From the NCBI GenBank assembly GCA_033344875.1, contig JAWPMO010000001.1, forward strand, positions 1,327,595-1,391,594: 64,000 nt of DNA, in the 5' to 3' direction. The position numbers were made by a program, and so were the translations under genes. The stretch comes from Ilumatobacteraceae bacterium (GTDB taxonomy: Bacteria; Actinomycetota; Acidimicrobiia; Acidimicrobiales; Ilumatobacteraceae). This document shows, piece by piece, positions 1 through 7,849 of the stretch (position 1 is its first letter; the number at the start of each line of letters is the position of its first letter). The notes under the pieces were generated by a model, which saw only the letters and a list, made by a program, of their open reading frames with translations, ran no database searches and had not been told where the DNA came from.

Positions 1-686
1 CCGGCGCGGGGGCCGTCGTCCTTCGACACGACGGTGCCGTCGGGCAGCGTGAGCGGAGAGATCTCGTGCTCCCAGAAGCCGTTCTCCTGGTTGGCGACAG
101 CGAGCTGCTGACTGCGAGCGGCGAACTCGTCCATCTCCTCGCGGCTGACGTTCTCGTACTGCACGACGTTCTCGGCGGTCTGGCCCATCGCGATGTACAT
201 GTCGGGCAACCCCTCGGCCGGGGCCCAGGTGGGCGCGCCACCCTGCGAACGCTCGGCGGTGCGGGCGCCGGCCTCGGCGAAGATCGAGTTGGGAGCGGTG
301 TCGGCGGCACCGTTGCCATAGCGGCTGACCGCCTCGACCCCGGCGGCGATGAAGCAGTCGCCCTCCCCCGCCTTGATGGCGTGCGCCGCCATGCGGATCG
401 TCTGGAGGCTCGACGAGCAGTACCGGTTGACGGTGACGCCGGGGACGTCGTCGAGACCGGCGAGCAGTGCTGCGGCGCGGCCGATGTTGAACCCGGCCTC
501 GCCCGCAGGCTGACCCGAACCCATGATGACGTCTTCGATGTCGTCGGCGCCGACCTGCGGCACCATCTCCATCAACGACCGGAGGTTCTGCGCCGCCATG
601 TCGTCGGGGCGCAGGTCGACGAGCGAGCCCTTGACGGCCCGACCGATCGGGCTCCGGGTGGCGGCAACGATCACAGCTTCAGTCAT
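1..686 (-). CDS. Thiolase family protein (acetyl-CoA acetyltransferase), C-terminus beyond the window
   Basis: N-terminal 228 residues of a thiolase; the rest lies beyond base 1. Thiolases join or cleave acyl-CoA thioesters (beta-oxidation or acetoacetyl-CoA formation). The protein opens MTEAVIVAATRSPIGRAVKG, the usual thiolase N-terminus. The nucleophilic cysteine is Cys90 in NRYCSSSLQ (family usually NRxCxSGLQ), followed by the loop GDCFIAAGVEAVSRY. The ATG at 686 is chosen because it gives the family N-terminus. A TACGAT hexamer at 693-698 lies 6 nt before it, consistent with a leaderless transcript. Whether it is biosynthetic or degradative cannot be told from this half. Confidence 0.9.
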   Translation of the reverse strand, partial: MTEAVIVAATRSPIGRAVKGSLVDLRPDDMAAQNLRSLMEMVPQVGADDIEDVIMGSGQPAGEAGFNIGRAAALLAGLDDVPGVTVNRYCSSSLQTIRMAAHAIKAGEGDCFIAAGVEAVSRYGNGAADTAPNSIFAEAGARTAERSQGGAPTWAPAEGLPDMYIAMGQTAENVVQYENVSREEMDEFAARSQQLAVANQENGFWEHEISPLTLPDGTVVSKDDGPRA

Positions 687-692
687 GACCCC

Positions 693-698
693 ATCGTA
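693..698 (-). promoter_or_regulatory. Predicted -10 hexamer (TACGAT) of the thiolase gene
   Basis: TACGAT on the minus strand ends 6 nt before the ATG at 686, placing transcription start at or next to the start codon. No convincing -35 is seen. The same hexamer serves as the -10 of lexA. Confidence 0.45.
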
Positions 699-787
699 GT
701 TACCCATCGGTAGGAACGTCCGAATCGAGTCCGCGTTGCTCGCGATGCACCGACCGGTTGGCCGTCCGACCGGAGCGACAGGACGGA

Positions 788-1504
788 TCAGCGCGAGTCG
801 GCGACGAAGAAGCGCTCGGCGGAGCGCCCCTCGGCGAGACCGCCCTGACGCCCGAGTTCGAGGTACCACTCCCTGACACGCTGCTCCATGCCGGCGGGGT
901 CGCGGTGCTGACTCTCGTGGCATCGCAGCGCGCGGATCTTCCGGTCGAGCTGATCGGTGATGTCGACGGTCTCGTCGGCGTCGACACTCAGCATGATCCA
1001 GATCTCGTCGACCGCCCACGGCTCGAGCCCCTCCTGGAGGAGTTCCGGGAAGGCGAACGGGTTACGGGCATCGGGATACACCGCCGCCCACACACCCTGA
1101 CCGGTCGCGACGTGATCGGCGTGACTGCCGTACACCGAGCCGACGTCGATCACCGGCGACTGGGTGATCACCACCTGGGGACGAACCTGACGGATCACGC
1201 GTGAGAGCTGGCGTCGCAGGTCGAGACCGAACTCGACAGCGCCGTCCATGATCCCGAGGAAGACCAGATCGACGACGCCGACCTCGGCCGCCGCCCTGGT
1301 CTGCTCCTCACGACGGATTTCGGCCATGCGTGGCCGAGCGATCGTCTGGTCGAATCCGCCTGCCTGGCCATCGGTCACCAGGCAGTACGTGACCCCAACG
1401 CCCGCGTCGGTGAGGTTGGCGACCGTACCGGCCGCCCCGAAGTCGACGTCGTCGGGATGGGCGGTGACGACGAGGGCTCGTTCGATGTCGGAAGGCTGCA
1501 ACAC
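788..1504 (-). CDS. PIG-L (LmbE-like) zinc-dependent deacetylase
   Basis: 238-residue member of the PIG-L/LmbE family, which removes N-acetyl groups from sugar conjugates. In actinobacteria the family includes MshB (mycothiol synthesis) and Mca (mycothiol conjugate amidase). The zinc motif AHPDD is at residues 15-19 and the second metal site SHADH at 127-131. The start is a GTG at 1504, giving the usual 15-residue lead to AHPDD, with TAGCCT 7 nt upstream. A mycothione reductase elsewhere in the window makes mycothiol metabolism plausible. The length is shorter than typical MshB or Mca (about 290), so the exact substrate is left open. Confidence 0.85.
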   Translation of the reverse strand: MLQPSDIERALVVTAHPDDVDFGAAGTVANLTDAGVGVTYCLVTDGQAGGFDQTIARPRMAEIRREEQTRAAAEVGVVDLVFLGIMDGAVEFGLDLRRQLSRVIRQVRPQVVITQSPVIDVGSVYGSHADHVATGQGVWAAVYPDARNPFAFPELLQEGLEPWAVDEIWIMLSVDADETVDITDQLDRKIRALRCHESQHRDPAGMEQRVREWYLELGRQGGLAEGRSAERFFVADSR

Positions 1505-1511
1505 GAACCGC

Positions 1512-1517
1512 AGGCTA
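1512..1517 (-). promoter_or_regulatory. Predicted -10 hexamer (TAGCCT) of the PIG-L deacetylase gene
   Basis: TAGCCT on the minus strand ends 7 nt before the GTG at 1504, the spacing expected for a leaderless mRNA. TAGCCT recurs at the same spacing before miaB and nrdR. Confidence 0.4.
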
Positions 1518-1544
1518 CGTGCGATCGCCTGGTAGACACACGAC

Positions 1545-2012
1545 GTGAGCGACCTCGAACGAGTGCGGTGGGCGAGGACACTCGCCCTGGCCGGCTGGTT
1601 GTTCGTGCTCGCCTACGTCGGGTTCATCATGTGGCAGGTGCGGCTCGCGTTCCGGATCTCCGAGGGCAGCTTCGAGGACGGCCTCTGGTGGCAGCGCATC
1701 GAGCAGATCTCGTTCCTCTCGCTCCCCCAGAACCTGGTGGTGCTCGCGCTCGCTGCGGCGTGCGCTGCGGTGGGGACGGTCCTCGTCCGCAGCCTCGTCG
1801 ACCATTCCGTCGTCAATCTCTCGCAGCTCACGCGGATCGTCGCCGGCATCGCGTCGGTCGTGATCCTCATCGCCGTGCTCGGCATCGTCGGCATCTTCTT
1901 CCGCAACGCGGACAGCGTCGGCGACCTCGCCGCGTTCGTGCTCCGACTCGGCGGTATCGCGATGGCCATCGCGATCATCCGGATCTGTCTCGAAGCGGAA
2001 CGGACCGCCTGA
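1545..2012 (+). CDS. Small integral membrane protein of unknown function
   Basis: 155 residues with about four predicted hydrophobic helices: near 12-33, 60-85, 105-125 and 130-150. No catalytic motif is seen and I do not recognise the family. The start is a GTG at 1545, 40 bases from the start of the divergent PIG-L gene. It ends two bases before the stop of the convergent gene at 2015. A polytopic inner membrane protein is the most that can be said. Confidence 0.6.
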   Translation: MSDLERVRWARTLALAGWLFVLAYVGFIMWQVRLAFRISEGSFEDGLWWQRIEQISFLSLPQNLVVLALAAACAAVGTVLVRSLVDHSVVNLSQLTRIVAGIASVVILIAVLGIVGIFFRNADSVGDLAAFVLRLGGIAMAIAIIRICLEAERTA

Positions 2013-2014
2013 GA

Positions 2015-3805
2015 TCAGCCCGGATCGACCCGCTGGGACCGACGATGTTCGCCCAGCGTTCGCTCGAGCGTCCGCATCGCCCCGAAGCCGATCACCCCGC
2101 CTGCCGTGATCAAGGCGCCCTGGATCACCGACAGCGTGGCGTACAGGCCGAGCTGCGCCGCCGCCCGGGCGAACAGGAAGTTGAGCACGACCCCCGCCAG
2201 GTACGTGAGCGTGATGCACAACGACCAACGGCTGAAGCCCGACAGATCGCCGCCGAGTCGGGCCGACAGCGCCATCAGCATCTGGTTGACCAGGATCAGG
2301 GCGAAGAACGCGACGGTCAGCGCGACGACGACCAGCCAGTACCCGAGCCGGCCACCGACCAGGGCGCCGGCGACGAGCAACACCGGTGTCGGCGCGAAGG
2401 CGATCGCGAACGTGCCGGGGTTCGGCGAGTGCACGGTGATGCGCCGGGCATTGATCGCGGCGAGGACCGCCCAGATCCCGTGGGCGACGATCGCGGCGAC
2501 GTAGGCGATGCCGACCACGGTGCCGACGAGTTCGACCAGGTCGGCGTCGTCGCCGCTCAGCGCCAGGTCGTCGCCGAGGAACACCGGCAGGTCGGAGTAG
2601 TCGAACGCGAGCTTCGCGACCACGAGACCGAAGCCGACGAGGCCGACACCCCATGCCACGTGCAACCCGGCCACGGCCGCGCTGAGGGCGCGGGTACCGA
2701 TCAGTGGTCGCCGCTGCGCCGGGGTGAACGTCGCACCTGATGCGGGTCCGGCGACCCCCGCCTGGAACCATTCCGGTTGCGGTGTCTCGTCGCCACGCCG
2801 CCGCGCCTCGAGCCGTCCGAGCCGCTCGAAGACCACCTCGCTGCCGCGCTGGGCGAGCCGGGCGAACACCAGAGCGTTCACCGCCAGCGCCGCCGCCGCA
2901 CCGAACGCGACGTTCGACGTCAGCCGCGCCACCTCCCAATCGGAACCGCCGGCGGGCCACCCGGTCAGCCGCCACCAGACCAGCCCGATCGCGATCACGT
3001 CGATCGGGAACGCCAGCACCCAGACGATCGGAGGCCTGCGGGACAGGCCGCGAAACACACCCTGCAACCGGCCGTATGCGACCGCCATGACGATCACCCA
3101 CCCGACGGCGGCGACGCCCGGCAACGGGTCGAGGTCGCCGTCGACCTCGATGCGCAGGTAGGTCAGGCAGGACACTCCGACCCACGCCACGACGGCGAGC
3201 CAGCTCCACACCATCGAACGGGGCGTGGCGGTGCGGGTGCGGAGGCGCCGCGCGTTGGCGGCCAGCTGGGCGCACCAGAAGGTCAGGCCGGCGACACCCA
3301 CGGCGGCGAAGACCGCGGCCGACCACACGGTCGGCCAGAAACCTTCGGCGCGCTCGGTGCCGCCGACGCCGATCGCCCGGCGGGCGGCGATACCGATGAC
3401 GAGCGCCGCCACGGCGAGCAGGACCCGCCCGACGAGGAGCGCGACGGTGGCATCACCAAGTGGGATCAGCTCGGGTCGCACGAACTCGGTCACCGGGTCG
3501 GCGCCGGGCACCGTCGATGATCCCGAGAAACGTGCCCCTGATCGTGCTGACGGTCGTGCCGGCGATGGGGCCGACGGCAGACCCAGGTCGAGCGGCTTGC
3601 GCGGTGCGGTCGGGACGTGACGCGTGGCGACCCGGTCGGCCGGCAGCATCCCCGCCCGTTCGGGTTCATCGGCCGCGGCGGCGGGCTGATCCGGCTCCGT
3701 CGCCGCCGGAACCGGCGGAACCGCCGGGAGCGTCGGGCCCGTCGGCACGGGGAGCGACGGCGCCGCCGGGAGTCGTGGCTCCGTGTCGTCGTCGCCCTCG
3801 TCCAC
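2015..3805 (-). CDS. Polytopic membrane protein with proline-rich N-terminus
   Basis: 596 residues from a GTG at 3805. The first 120 or so residues are low-complexity and rich in Pro, Ala and Thr, hence probably cytosolic and disordered. The rest holds roughly ten to twelve hydrophobic helices in two similar blocks, each with a helix pair followed by a short basic loop (for example AANARRLRTRT). This faintly recalls DUF4328 proteins, but I am not sure of the family. The GTG lies just after the tdk stop, so the two genes are probably co-transcribed. An upstream start at 3847 would overlap tdk by 40 bases and is less likely. Confidence 0.6.
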   Translation of the reverse strand: MDEGDDDTEPRLPAAPSLPVPTGPTLPAVPPVPAATEPDQPAAAADEPERAGMLPADRVATRHVPTAPRKPLDLGLPSAPSPARPSARSGARFSGSSTVPGADPVTEFVRPELIPLGDATVALLVGRVLLAVAALVIGIAARRAIGVGGTERAEGFWPTVWSAAVFAAVGVAGLTFWCAQLAANARRLRTRTATPRSMVWSWLAVVAWVGVSCLTYLRIEVDGDLDPLPGVAAVGWVIVMAVAYGRLQGVFRGLSRRPPIVWVLAFPIDVIAIGLVWWRLTGWPAGGSDWEVARLTSNVAFGAAAALAVNALVFARLAQRGSEVVFERLGRLEARRRGDETPQPEWFQAGVAGPASGATFTPAQRRPLIGTRALSAAVAGLHVAWGVGLVGFGLVVAKLAFDYSDLPVFLGDDLALSGDDADLVELVGTVVGIAYVAAIVAHGIWAVLAAINARRITVHSPNPGTFAIAFAPTPVLLVAGALVGGRLGYWLVVVALTVAFFALILVNQMLMALSARLGGDLSGFSRWSLCITLTYLAGVVLNFLFARAAAQLGLYATLSVIQGALITAGGVIGFGAMRTLERTLGEHRRSQRVDPG

Positions 3806-3807
3806 CG

Positions 3808-4410
3808 TCAACCCCCGAGCTCTCCCAGGTTGTAGTGCCGGCGACACAGCAGCTCGTACCTCACGATGTCACCGAACATCTTCTGCGCGCCCGGGTCGGC
3901 CGTGTCGCCGACGACGACCGTCTCGCCCTCGAACACGACGAGGTCATTCACCACACGGGCGTTGTGCGTGGCATGCGCGCCGCACCAGCACCGCGCCTCG
4001 ACCTGCAGGGGCACCCGCTCGTCGGCGATCTCGAGCAGGCGTTTCGTGCCGTCGAAGAGCAGGCCCCGGAAGTCGGTGATCAGCCCGAACGCGTAGACGT
4101 CGACCTCCATGTCGTCGACGACACGGGCGAGCTGATCGCACTGTTCGACCGTGTAGAACTGCGCCTCGTCGCACACGAGATAGTGCAGCGGCCAGTGTTC
4201 GACCGCGAGCTTGTGGATGTCGAGGTCGGCGTCGACCTGGATCGCCGGGGCGGCGACCCCGAGCCGGCTGGTGACCTGCATGCCCTCTCGGTCGAGCCGG
4301 GTCAGCAGGAGTCCGTAGAGATGGCGGGTGGACAGGTTGTGGTGGATCTGGAGAGCGAGGGTGCTCTTGCCGGAACCCATCGTGCCGAAGCTGAATCGGA
4401 GTGTCGCCAT
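3808..4410 (-). CDS. tdk: Thymidine kinase
   Basis: 200-residue type II thymidine kinase (EC 2.7.1.21), phosphorylating thymidine to dTMP in the salvage pathway. The P-loop GTMGSGKS is at residues 9-16, and the DEAQF motif with the catalytic glutamate at 81-85. The structural zinc site is formed by Cys141 and Cys143 (CWCGAH) and Cys189/His192 (CRRH). Length is normal for the family. It sits between a membrane protein gene downstream and a DNA ligase gene upstream, all on one strand. A TAGGGT hexamer lies 11 nt before the ATG. Confidence 0.95.
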   Translation of the reverse strand: MATLRFSFGTMGSGKSTLALQIHHNLSTRHLYGLLLTRLDREGMQVTSRLGVAAPAIQVDADLDIHKLAVEHWPLHYLVCDEAQFYTVEQCDQLARVVDDMEVDVYAFGLITDFRGLLFDGTKRLLEIADERVPLQVEARCWCGAHATHNARVVNDLVVFEGETVVVGDTADPGAQKMFGDIVRYELLCRRHYNLGELGG

Positions 4411-4464
4411 GTCGGAGTGCGACCCTACCCGCGCGGCACCTGGGCGACCGCGGACGTCCCGGCG

Positions 4465-6015
4465 TCAGCGATCGGACGACCCGGGACGCCTGAGCAGCGC
4501 TCGGACCTGGTCGATGCTGTCGGCATCGAAGGCCGTCTTGTCGTCCCGGTACCGGCGGACACGGGCGAAACGGAGCGCGACGCCGCCGGGGTATCGGGTC
4601 GACACCTGCACGCCGTCGACCGCGATCTCGACGACCTGTTCGGGGCGGACGTGCACCACGTGGGCGTCCCGCCCGGTGCAACGGCCGATCTCGAGGCGGA
4701 GGAACCGTTCGGTCTGCCAACGCAACAGCTCGTCGGTCAGCCCCTTGAACGTCTTGCCGACCATTACGAACGAGCCGTCGCCACCACGGGCGGCGAGATG
4801 CAGGTTCGACAGCCACCCCTGGCGACGACCGTGCCCCCACTCGACGGCGATCACGACGAGATCGAGGGTGTGTACCGGCTTGACCTTGCGCCACGCCCCG
4901 CCGCGCCGCCCGGCTTCGTACATCGAGTCGATCGCCTTGACCATCACGCCTTCATGCCCCGCCGCGATCGACCGTTCGAGGAATGTCTGGGCGGTGTCGG
5001 CGTCATCGGTCTCGATCGACGGCAGACGGTTGGCCGCCGGCACGATGTCGGCGAGCAACCGCCGGCGCTCGCCCAGCGGGTGATCGATCACCGATGTGCC
5101 GGCATGGAGCACATCGAAGAAGAACGCCTCCAACCCGCTCCCCCGGGCAGCCGGTCCACCGGAGGCGTCGGCACCGAAGTCGCTCATCGTGTCCTGGAAC
5201 ATCCGCGGAGCTCCGGCGTCGTCGACGCCGAGCACTTCCCCGTCGAGCACCAGATCACCTCCTGGCAGGCCGGCGACCACCTCGACCACACCTTCGAGCC
5301 GGTCGGTCACCTCGTTGAGGTTGCGGGTGAACAGACGCACCGACCCGTCGAGGCGATGCGCCTGGACGCGAGCCCCGTCGAGTTTCCATTCGACCGACGC
5401 GGGGCCGACGTCCGCCAGGGCTTCGGCAACATCGGTGGCGGCAGACGCCAGCATCGGCTGCACCGCGGTCGACGGGCGCAGTCCGACCCGTGCGAGGGCC
5501 TCCCCGCCGCCGGTCACCGCGATATGAGCGGCGATCGGCAACGATCCGGTCAACATCGCCGCCCGACGCACCTCCGCCACCGACACTCCCGCCGCTGCCG
5601 CTACCGACGCCGTCACCACGCCGGCGAGCGCACCTTGACGGAGTTCGCCGCCGAGGATCGCGATGAGCAGGTGCTGCTCGTTCTCGGTGGCGCGTGCGAG
5701 CACACCGTGGAGCAGTTCGCGCCGACGGGCGACCGAACCGGGGCCCGAGACCGCCGCGAGCTCGGCGATCACGAGCGCCACGTCGAGCACCGACAGCGTC
5801 GCCTCGGGCGCCGGCACCGGGCGGACGTCGCGGAGCGTCGCCCATCCCACCCCCAGTCTGCCCTCGAGGGTTTCGCCGGTTGCGAACGCGACGGCCGCGC
5901 CGATCTCGTCCGGGTCACAGCGCCGGATGACGTCGGCGAACAGGGCGACCTTCTCCGTACGTTTGGACGTGGCGGCGCTGGACGCCGACGCTTCGGCGAG
6001 ATCGGCGAACAACAT
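4465..6015 (-). CDS. lig: ATP-dependent DNA ligase (LigB type)
   Basis: 516-residue ATP-dependent DNA ligase (EC 6.5.1.1), which seals nicks through a lysine-AMP intermediate. The N-terminal part is the helical DNA-binding domain. The nucleotidyltransferase motif I KLDG is at 211-214 with Lys211 as the adenylated residue. Downstream are a FTRNLNEVTDR-type motif, VLDGEVLG, EGVMVKAID and WRKVKP. A C-terminal OB-fold completes it. The layout resembles mycobacterial LigB, a non-essential repair ligase, rather than the NAD-dependent replicative ligase. The ATG at 6015 gives the usual N-terminus; a much longer open frame upstream is a shadow over the polymerase gene. It is divergent from that polymerase with only 28 bases between starts. 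Confidence 0.93.
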   Translation of the reverse strand: MLFADLAEASASSAATSKRTEKVALFADVIRRCDPDEIGAAVAFATGETLEGRLGVGWATLRDVRPVPAPEATLSVLDVALVIAELAAVSGPGSVARRRELLHGVLARATENEQHLLIAILGGELRQGALAGVVTASVAAAAGVSVAEVRRAAMLTGSLPIAAHIAVTGGGEALARVGLRPSTAVQPMLASAATDVAEALADVGPASVEWKLDGARVQAHRLDGSVRLFTRNLNEVTDRLEGVVEVVAGLPGGDLVLDGEVLGVDDAGAPRMFQDTMSDFGADASGGPAARGSGLEAFFFDVLHAGTSVIDHPLGERRRLLADIVPAANRLPSIETDDADTAQTFLERSIAAGHEGVMVKAIDSMYEAGRRGGAWRKVKPVHTLDLVVIAVEWGHGRRQGWLSNLHLAARGGDGSFVMVGKTFKGLTDELLRWQTERFLRLEIGRCTGRDAHVVHVRPEQVVEIAVDGVQVSTRYPGGVALRFARVRRYRDDKTAFDADSIDQVRALLRRPGSSDR

Positions 6016-6043
6016 GACTCCAGTCTGCTGCCGGAGCCCTACC

Positions 6044-7846
6044 ATGCGACGAGGCAGCGAGGGAGGGCCGGTTGACACAGGACGAACCAACGGCGGCTGC
6101 CGGAGCGCCGTGACGACCACGGGCGACATCGGTGGCTGGTTGCGTGAGCAACGGGTCGCACCGGGCGACCGGGTCGGTGTCGCGCTCCGACCCGGCGTCG
6201 GCCTCGGACTCGCCGTTGCCGACGCCCGGCGCGGCGTCGCCGACGCCGATCCGGTCGCGACCATCGCCGAACTCGACACGAGATTCCATCCCCGATGGGT
6301 GTGGTGGGACCGGGCGACCTCCGACGCCATCGCCGCCCGCGGCGTACAGATCGGCCGGTGCTGGGACGTGCTCACCGTGCATCGAATGCTGCACGGCGGG
6401 TGGCGGACGTCGATCGCCCTCTGCTGGGCGTGGATGCACGGGTTGCCGAGCGACAGCCTGCCCACCATGGGCCAACTCGACCTGCTCGGCTCCCACGCCG
6501 ACGAGGGCGGCGACCCCGACGACCCGGTCCGCACCGACGGGCACCTTCGGCCGGAGTGGGTCAGCGAGGGTTGGGCACGGGACCCCGAACGTCTGGCGCG
6601 CTGGGCAGCACTCGCGTTGGGCACGGCGCTTCGGCAACAGGAGCGGTTGGGCGACCGCCCCGATCCCGAACGGGCGATCTCGACGGCGCACAGCGAGTCG
6701 GCCGCCGAACTGCTGTGCGCCGAGCTGGAGGTGCACGGACTCCCGATCGACCAACCCGAGGCGATCCGGATCATCAGCGAGGCCGTCGGACCCCGCCCCA
6801 CCGACCTCGCCCACGACGACCGCCTCCGAGAACAGCGTGACCAGGAGGTGCTCCGACACCTCGACCCAGGCCCACGGGTCGACCTCCGCAACCCCGCCGA
6901 GGTCAAGTCGATGCTTCGTCGCATCGCGGTCGACGTGCCCGACACCCGGGCATGGCGGCTCGAACAGCATCGAGACACGCATCCGCTCGTGCCGGCACTG
7001 CTGACGTGGCGCAAGGCCGAACGCATCGCGACGACCTACGGCTACCGCTGGCTCGACGAGCACGTCCGCGACGGACGATTGATCGGCACGTGGAGCAGCA
7101 GCGACGGCGCCGCCGGACGCATGACGGCGTCGGCCGGTCTGCACAACCTGCCCGCCGAGATGCGTCCCGCCATCGCCGCCGAGCCGGGGCACCGGTTCGT
7201 GCGTGCCGACCTCGGCCAGATCGAGCCGCGAGTGCTCGCCGCCGTGTCCGGCGACCGGGCGCTGATCGCCGCGACCGCCGACGACGACCTGTATCAGCCG
7301 GTCGCCCGCCGGCTCCGGGTCGAACGGCCGATCGCGAAGGTCGCGGTGCTCGGAGCGATGTACGGAGCGACGACCGGCGAGTCGGCCCACGCGCTGCGTG
7401 GACTCGAGCGCGAGTACCCCGGTGCGATGGGACTCCTCTCCGACGCTGCCGCGGCCGGGCAGCGGGGCGACGATGTCTTCACGATCGGCGGCCGCCGGGT
7501 CCGCATGTGGGTCGACGACTCGATCGACGGCGACATCGACCGGGCGCGGCGCGTCGCAGCCGCCCGCGGTCGGTTCGCCCGCAACGCGCTGATCCAGGGG
7601 GCGGCGGCGGAGTTCTTCAAGGTGTGGGCGATCCTCGTCCGGGCTCGGGGTGCGGCGATCGGTGCCCGCGTGGTCCTGTGCCTGCACGACGAACTCATCG
7701 TGCAGGTGCCCGATGCTCACGTCGACGCCGCCGCCGCGCTCCTCACCGACGCCCTCGGCGAGGCCGCCTACCGCTGGTCGCCGGAACCCGACGTGCGGTT
7801 CGTCGCCGACGTCAGCGTGATCCGACGCTGGTCCGAGGCGAAGTAG
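6044..7846 (+). CDS. Family-A DNA polymerase with N-terminal exonuclease-like domain
   Basis: 600 residues from the ATG at 6044, which has GGAG 7 nt upstream; a GTG at 6110 (578 residues) is an alternative. The C-terminal half is a PolI-like polymerase: motif A DLGQIEPRV near residue 388, an O-helix-like stretch RPIAKVAVLGAMYG, and motif C LHDELIVQV near 548. Actinobacteria carry a stand-alone protein of this build called bifunctional 3'-5' exonuclease/DNA polymerase, separate from PolA and without the 5' nuclease. In the N-terminal part I see WDVLTVHRML, resembling an exonuclease motif, but not a clear first motif (DxE), so proofreading is uncertain. It is divergent from the DNA ligase, suggesting a shared repair role. 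Confidence 0.88.
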   Translation: MRRGSEGGPVDTGRTNGGCRSAVTTTGDIGGWLREQRVAPGDRVGVALRPGVGLGLAVADARRGVADADPVATIAELDTRFHPRWVWWDRATSDAIAARGVQIGRCWDVLTVHRMLHGGWRTSIALCWAWMHGLPSDSLPTMGQLDLLGSHADEGGDPDDPVRTDGHLRPEWVSEGWARDPERLARWAALALGTALRQQERLGDRPDPERAISTAHSESAAELLCAELEVHGLPIDQPEAIRIISEAVGPRPTDLAHDDRLREQRDQEVLRHLDPGPRVDLRNPAEVKSMLRRIAVDVPDTRAWRLEQHRDTHPLVPALLTWRKAERIATTYGYRWLDEHVRDGRLIGTWSSSDGAAGRMTASAGLHNLPAEMRPAIAAEPGHRFVRADLGQIEPRVLAAVSGDRALIAATADDDLYQPVARRLRVERPIAKVAVLGAMYGATTGESAHALRGLEREYPGAMGLLSDAAAAGQRGDDVFTIGGRRVRMWVDDSIDGDIDRARRVAAARGRFARNALIQGAAAEFFKVWAILVRARGAAIGARVVLCLHDELIVQVPDAHVDAAAALLTDALGEAAYRWSPEPDVRFVADVSVIRRWSEAK

Positions 7847-7849
7847 CCG

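Noticed and set aside
3460-6075. An 871-codon plus-strand frame over tdk and the ligase
   Set aside because: Antisense to two well-supported genes, no recognisable domain, composition bias only.
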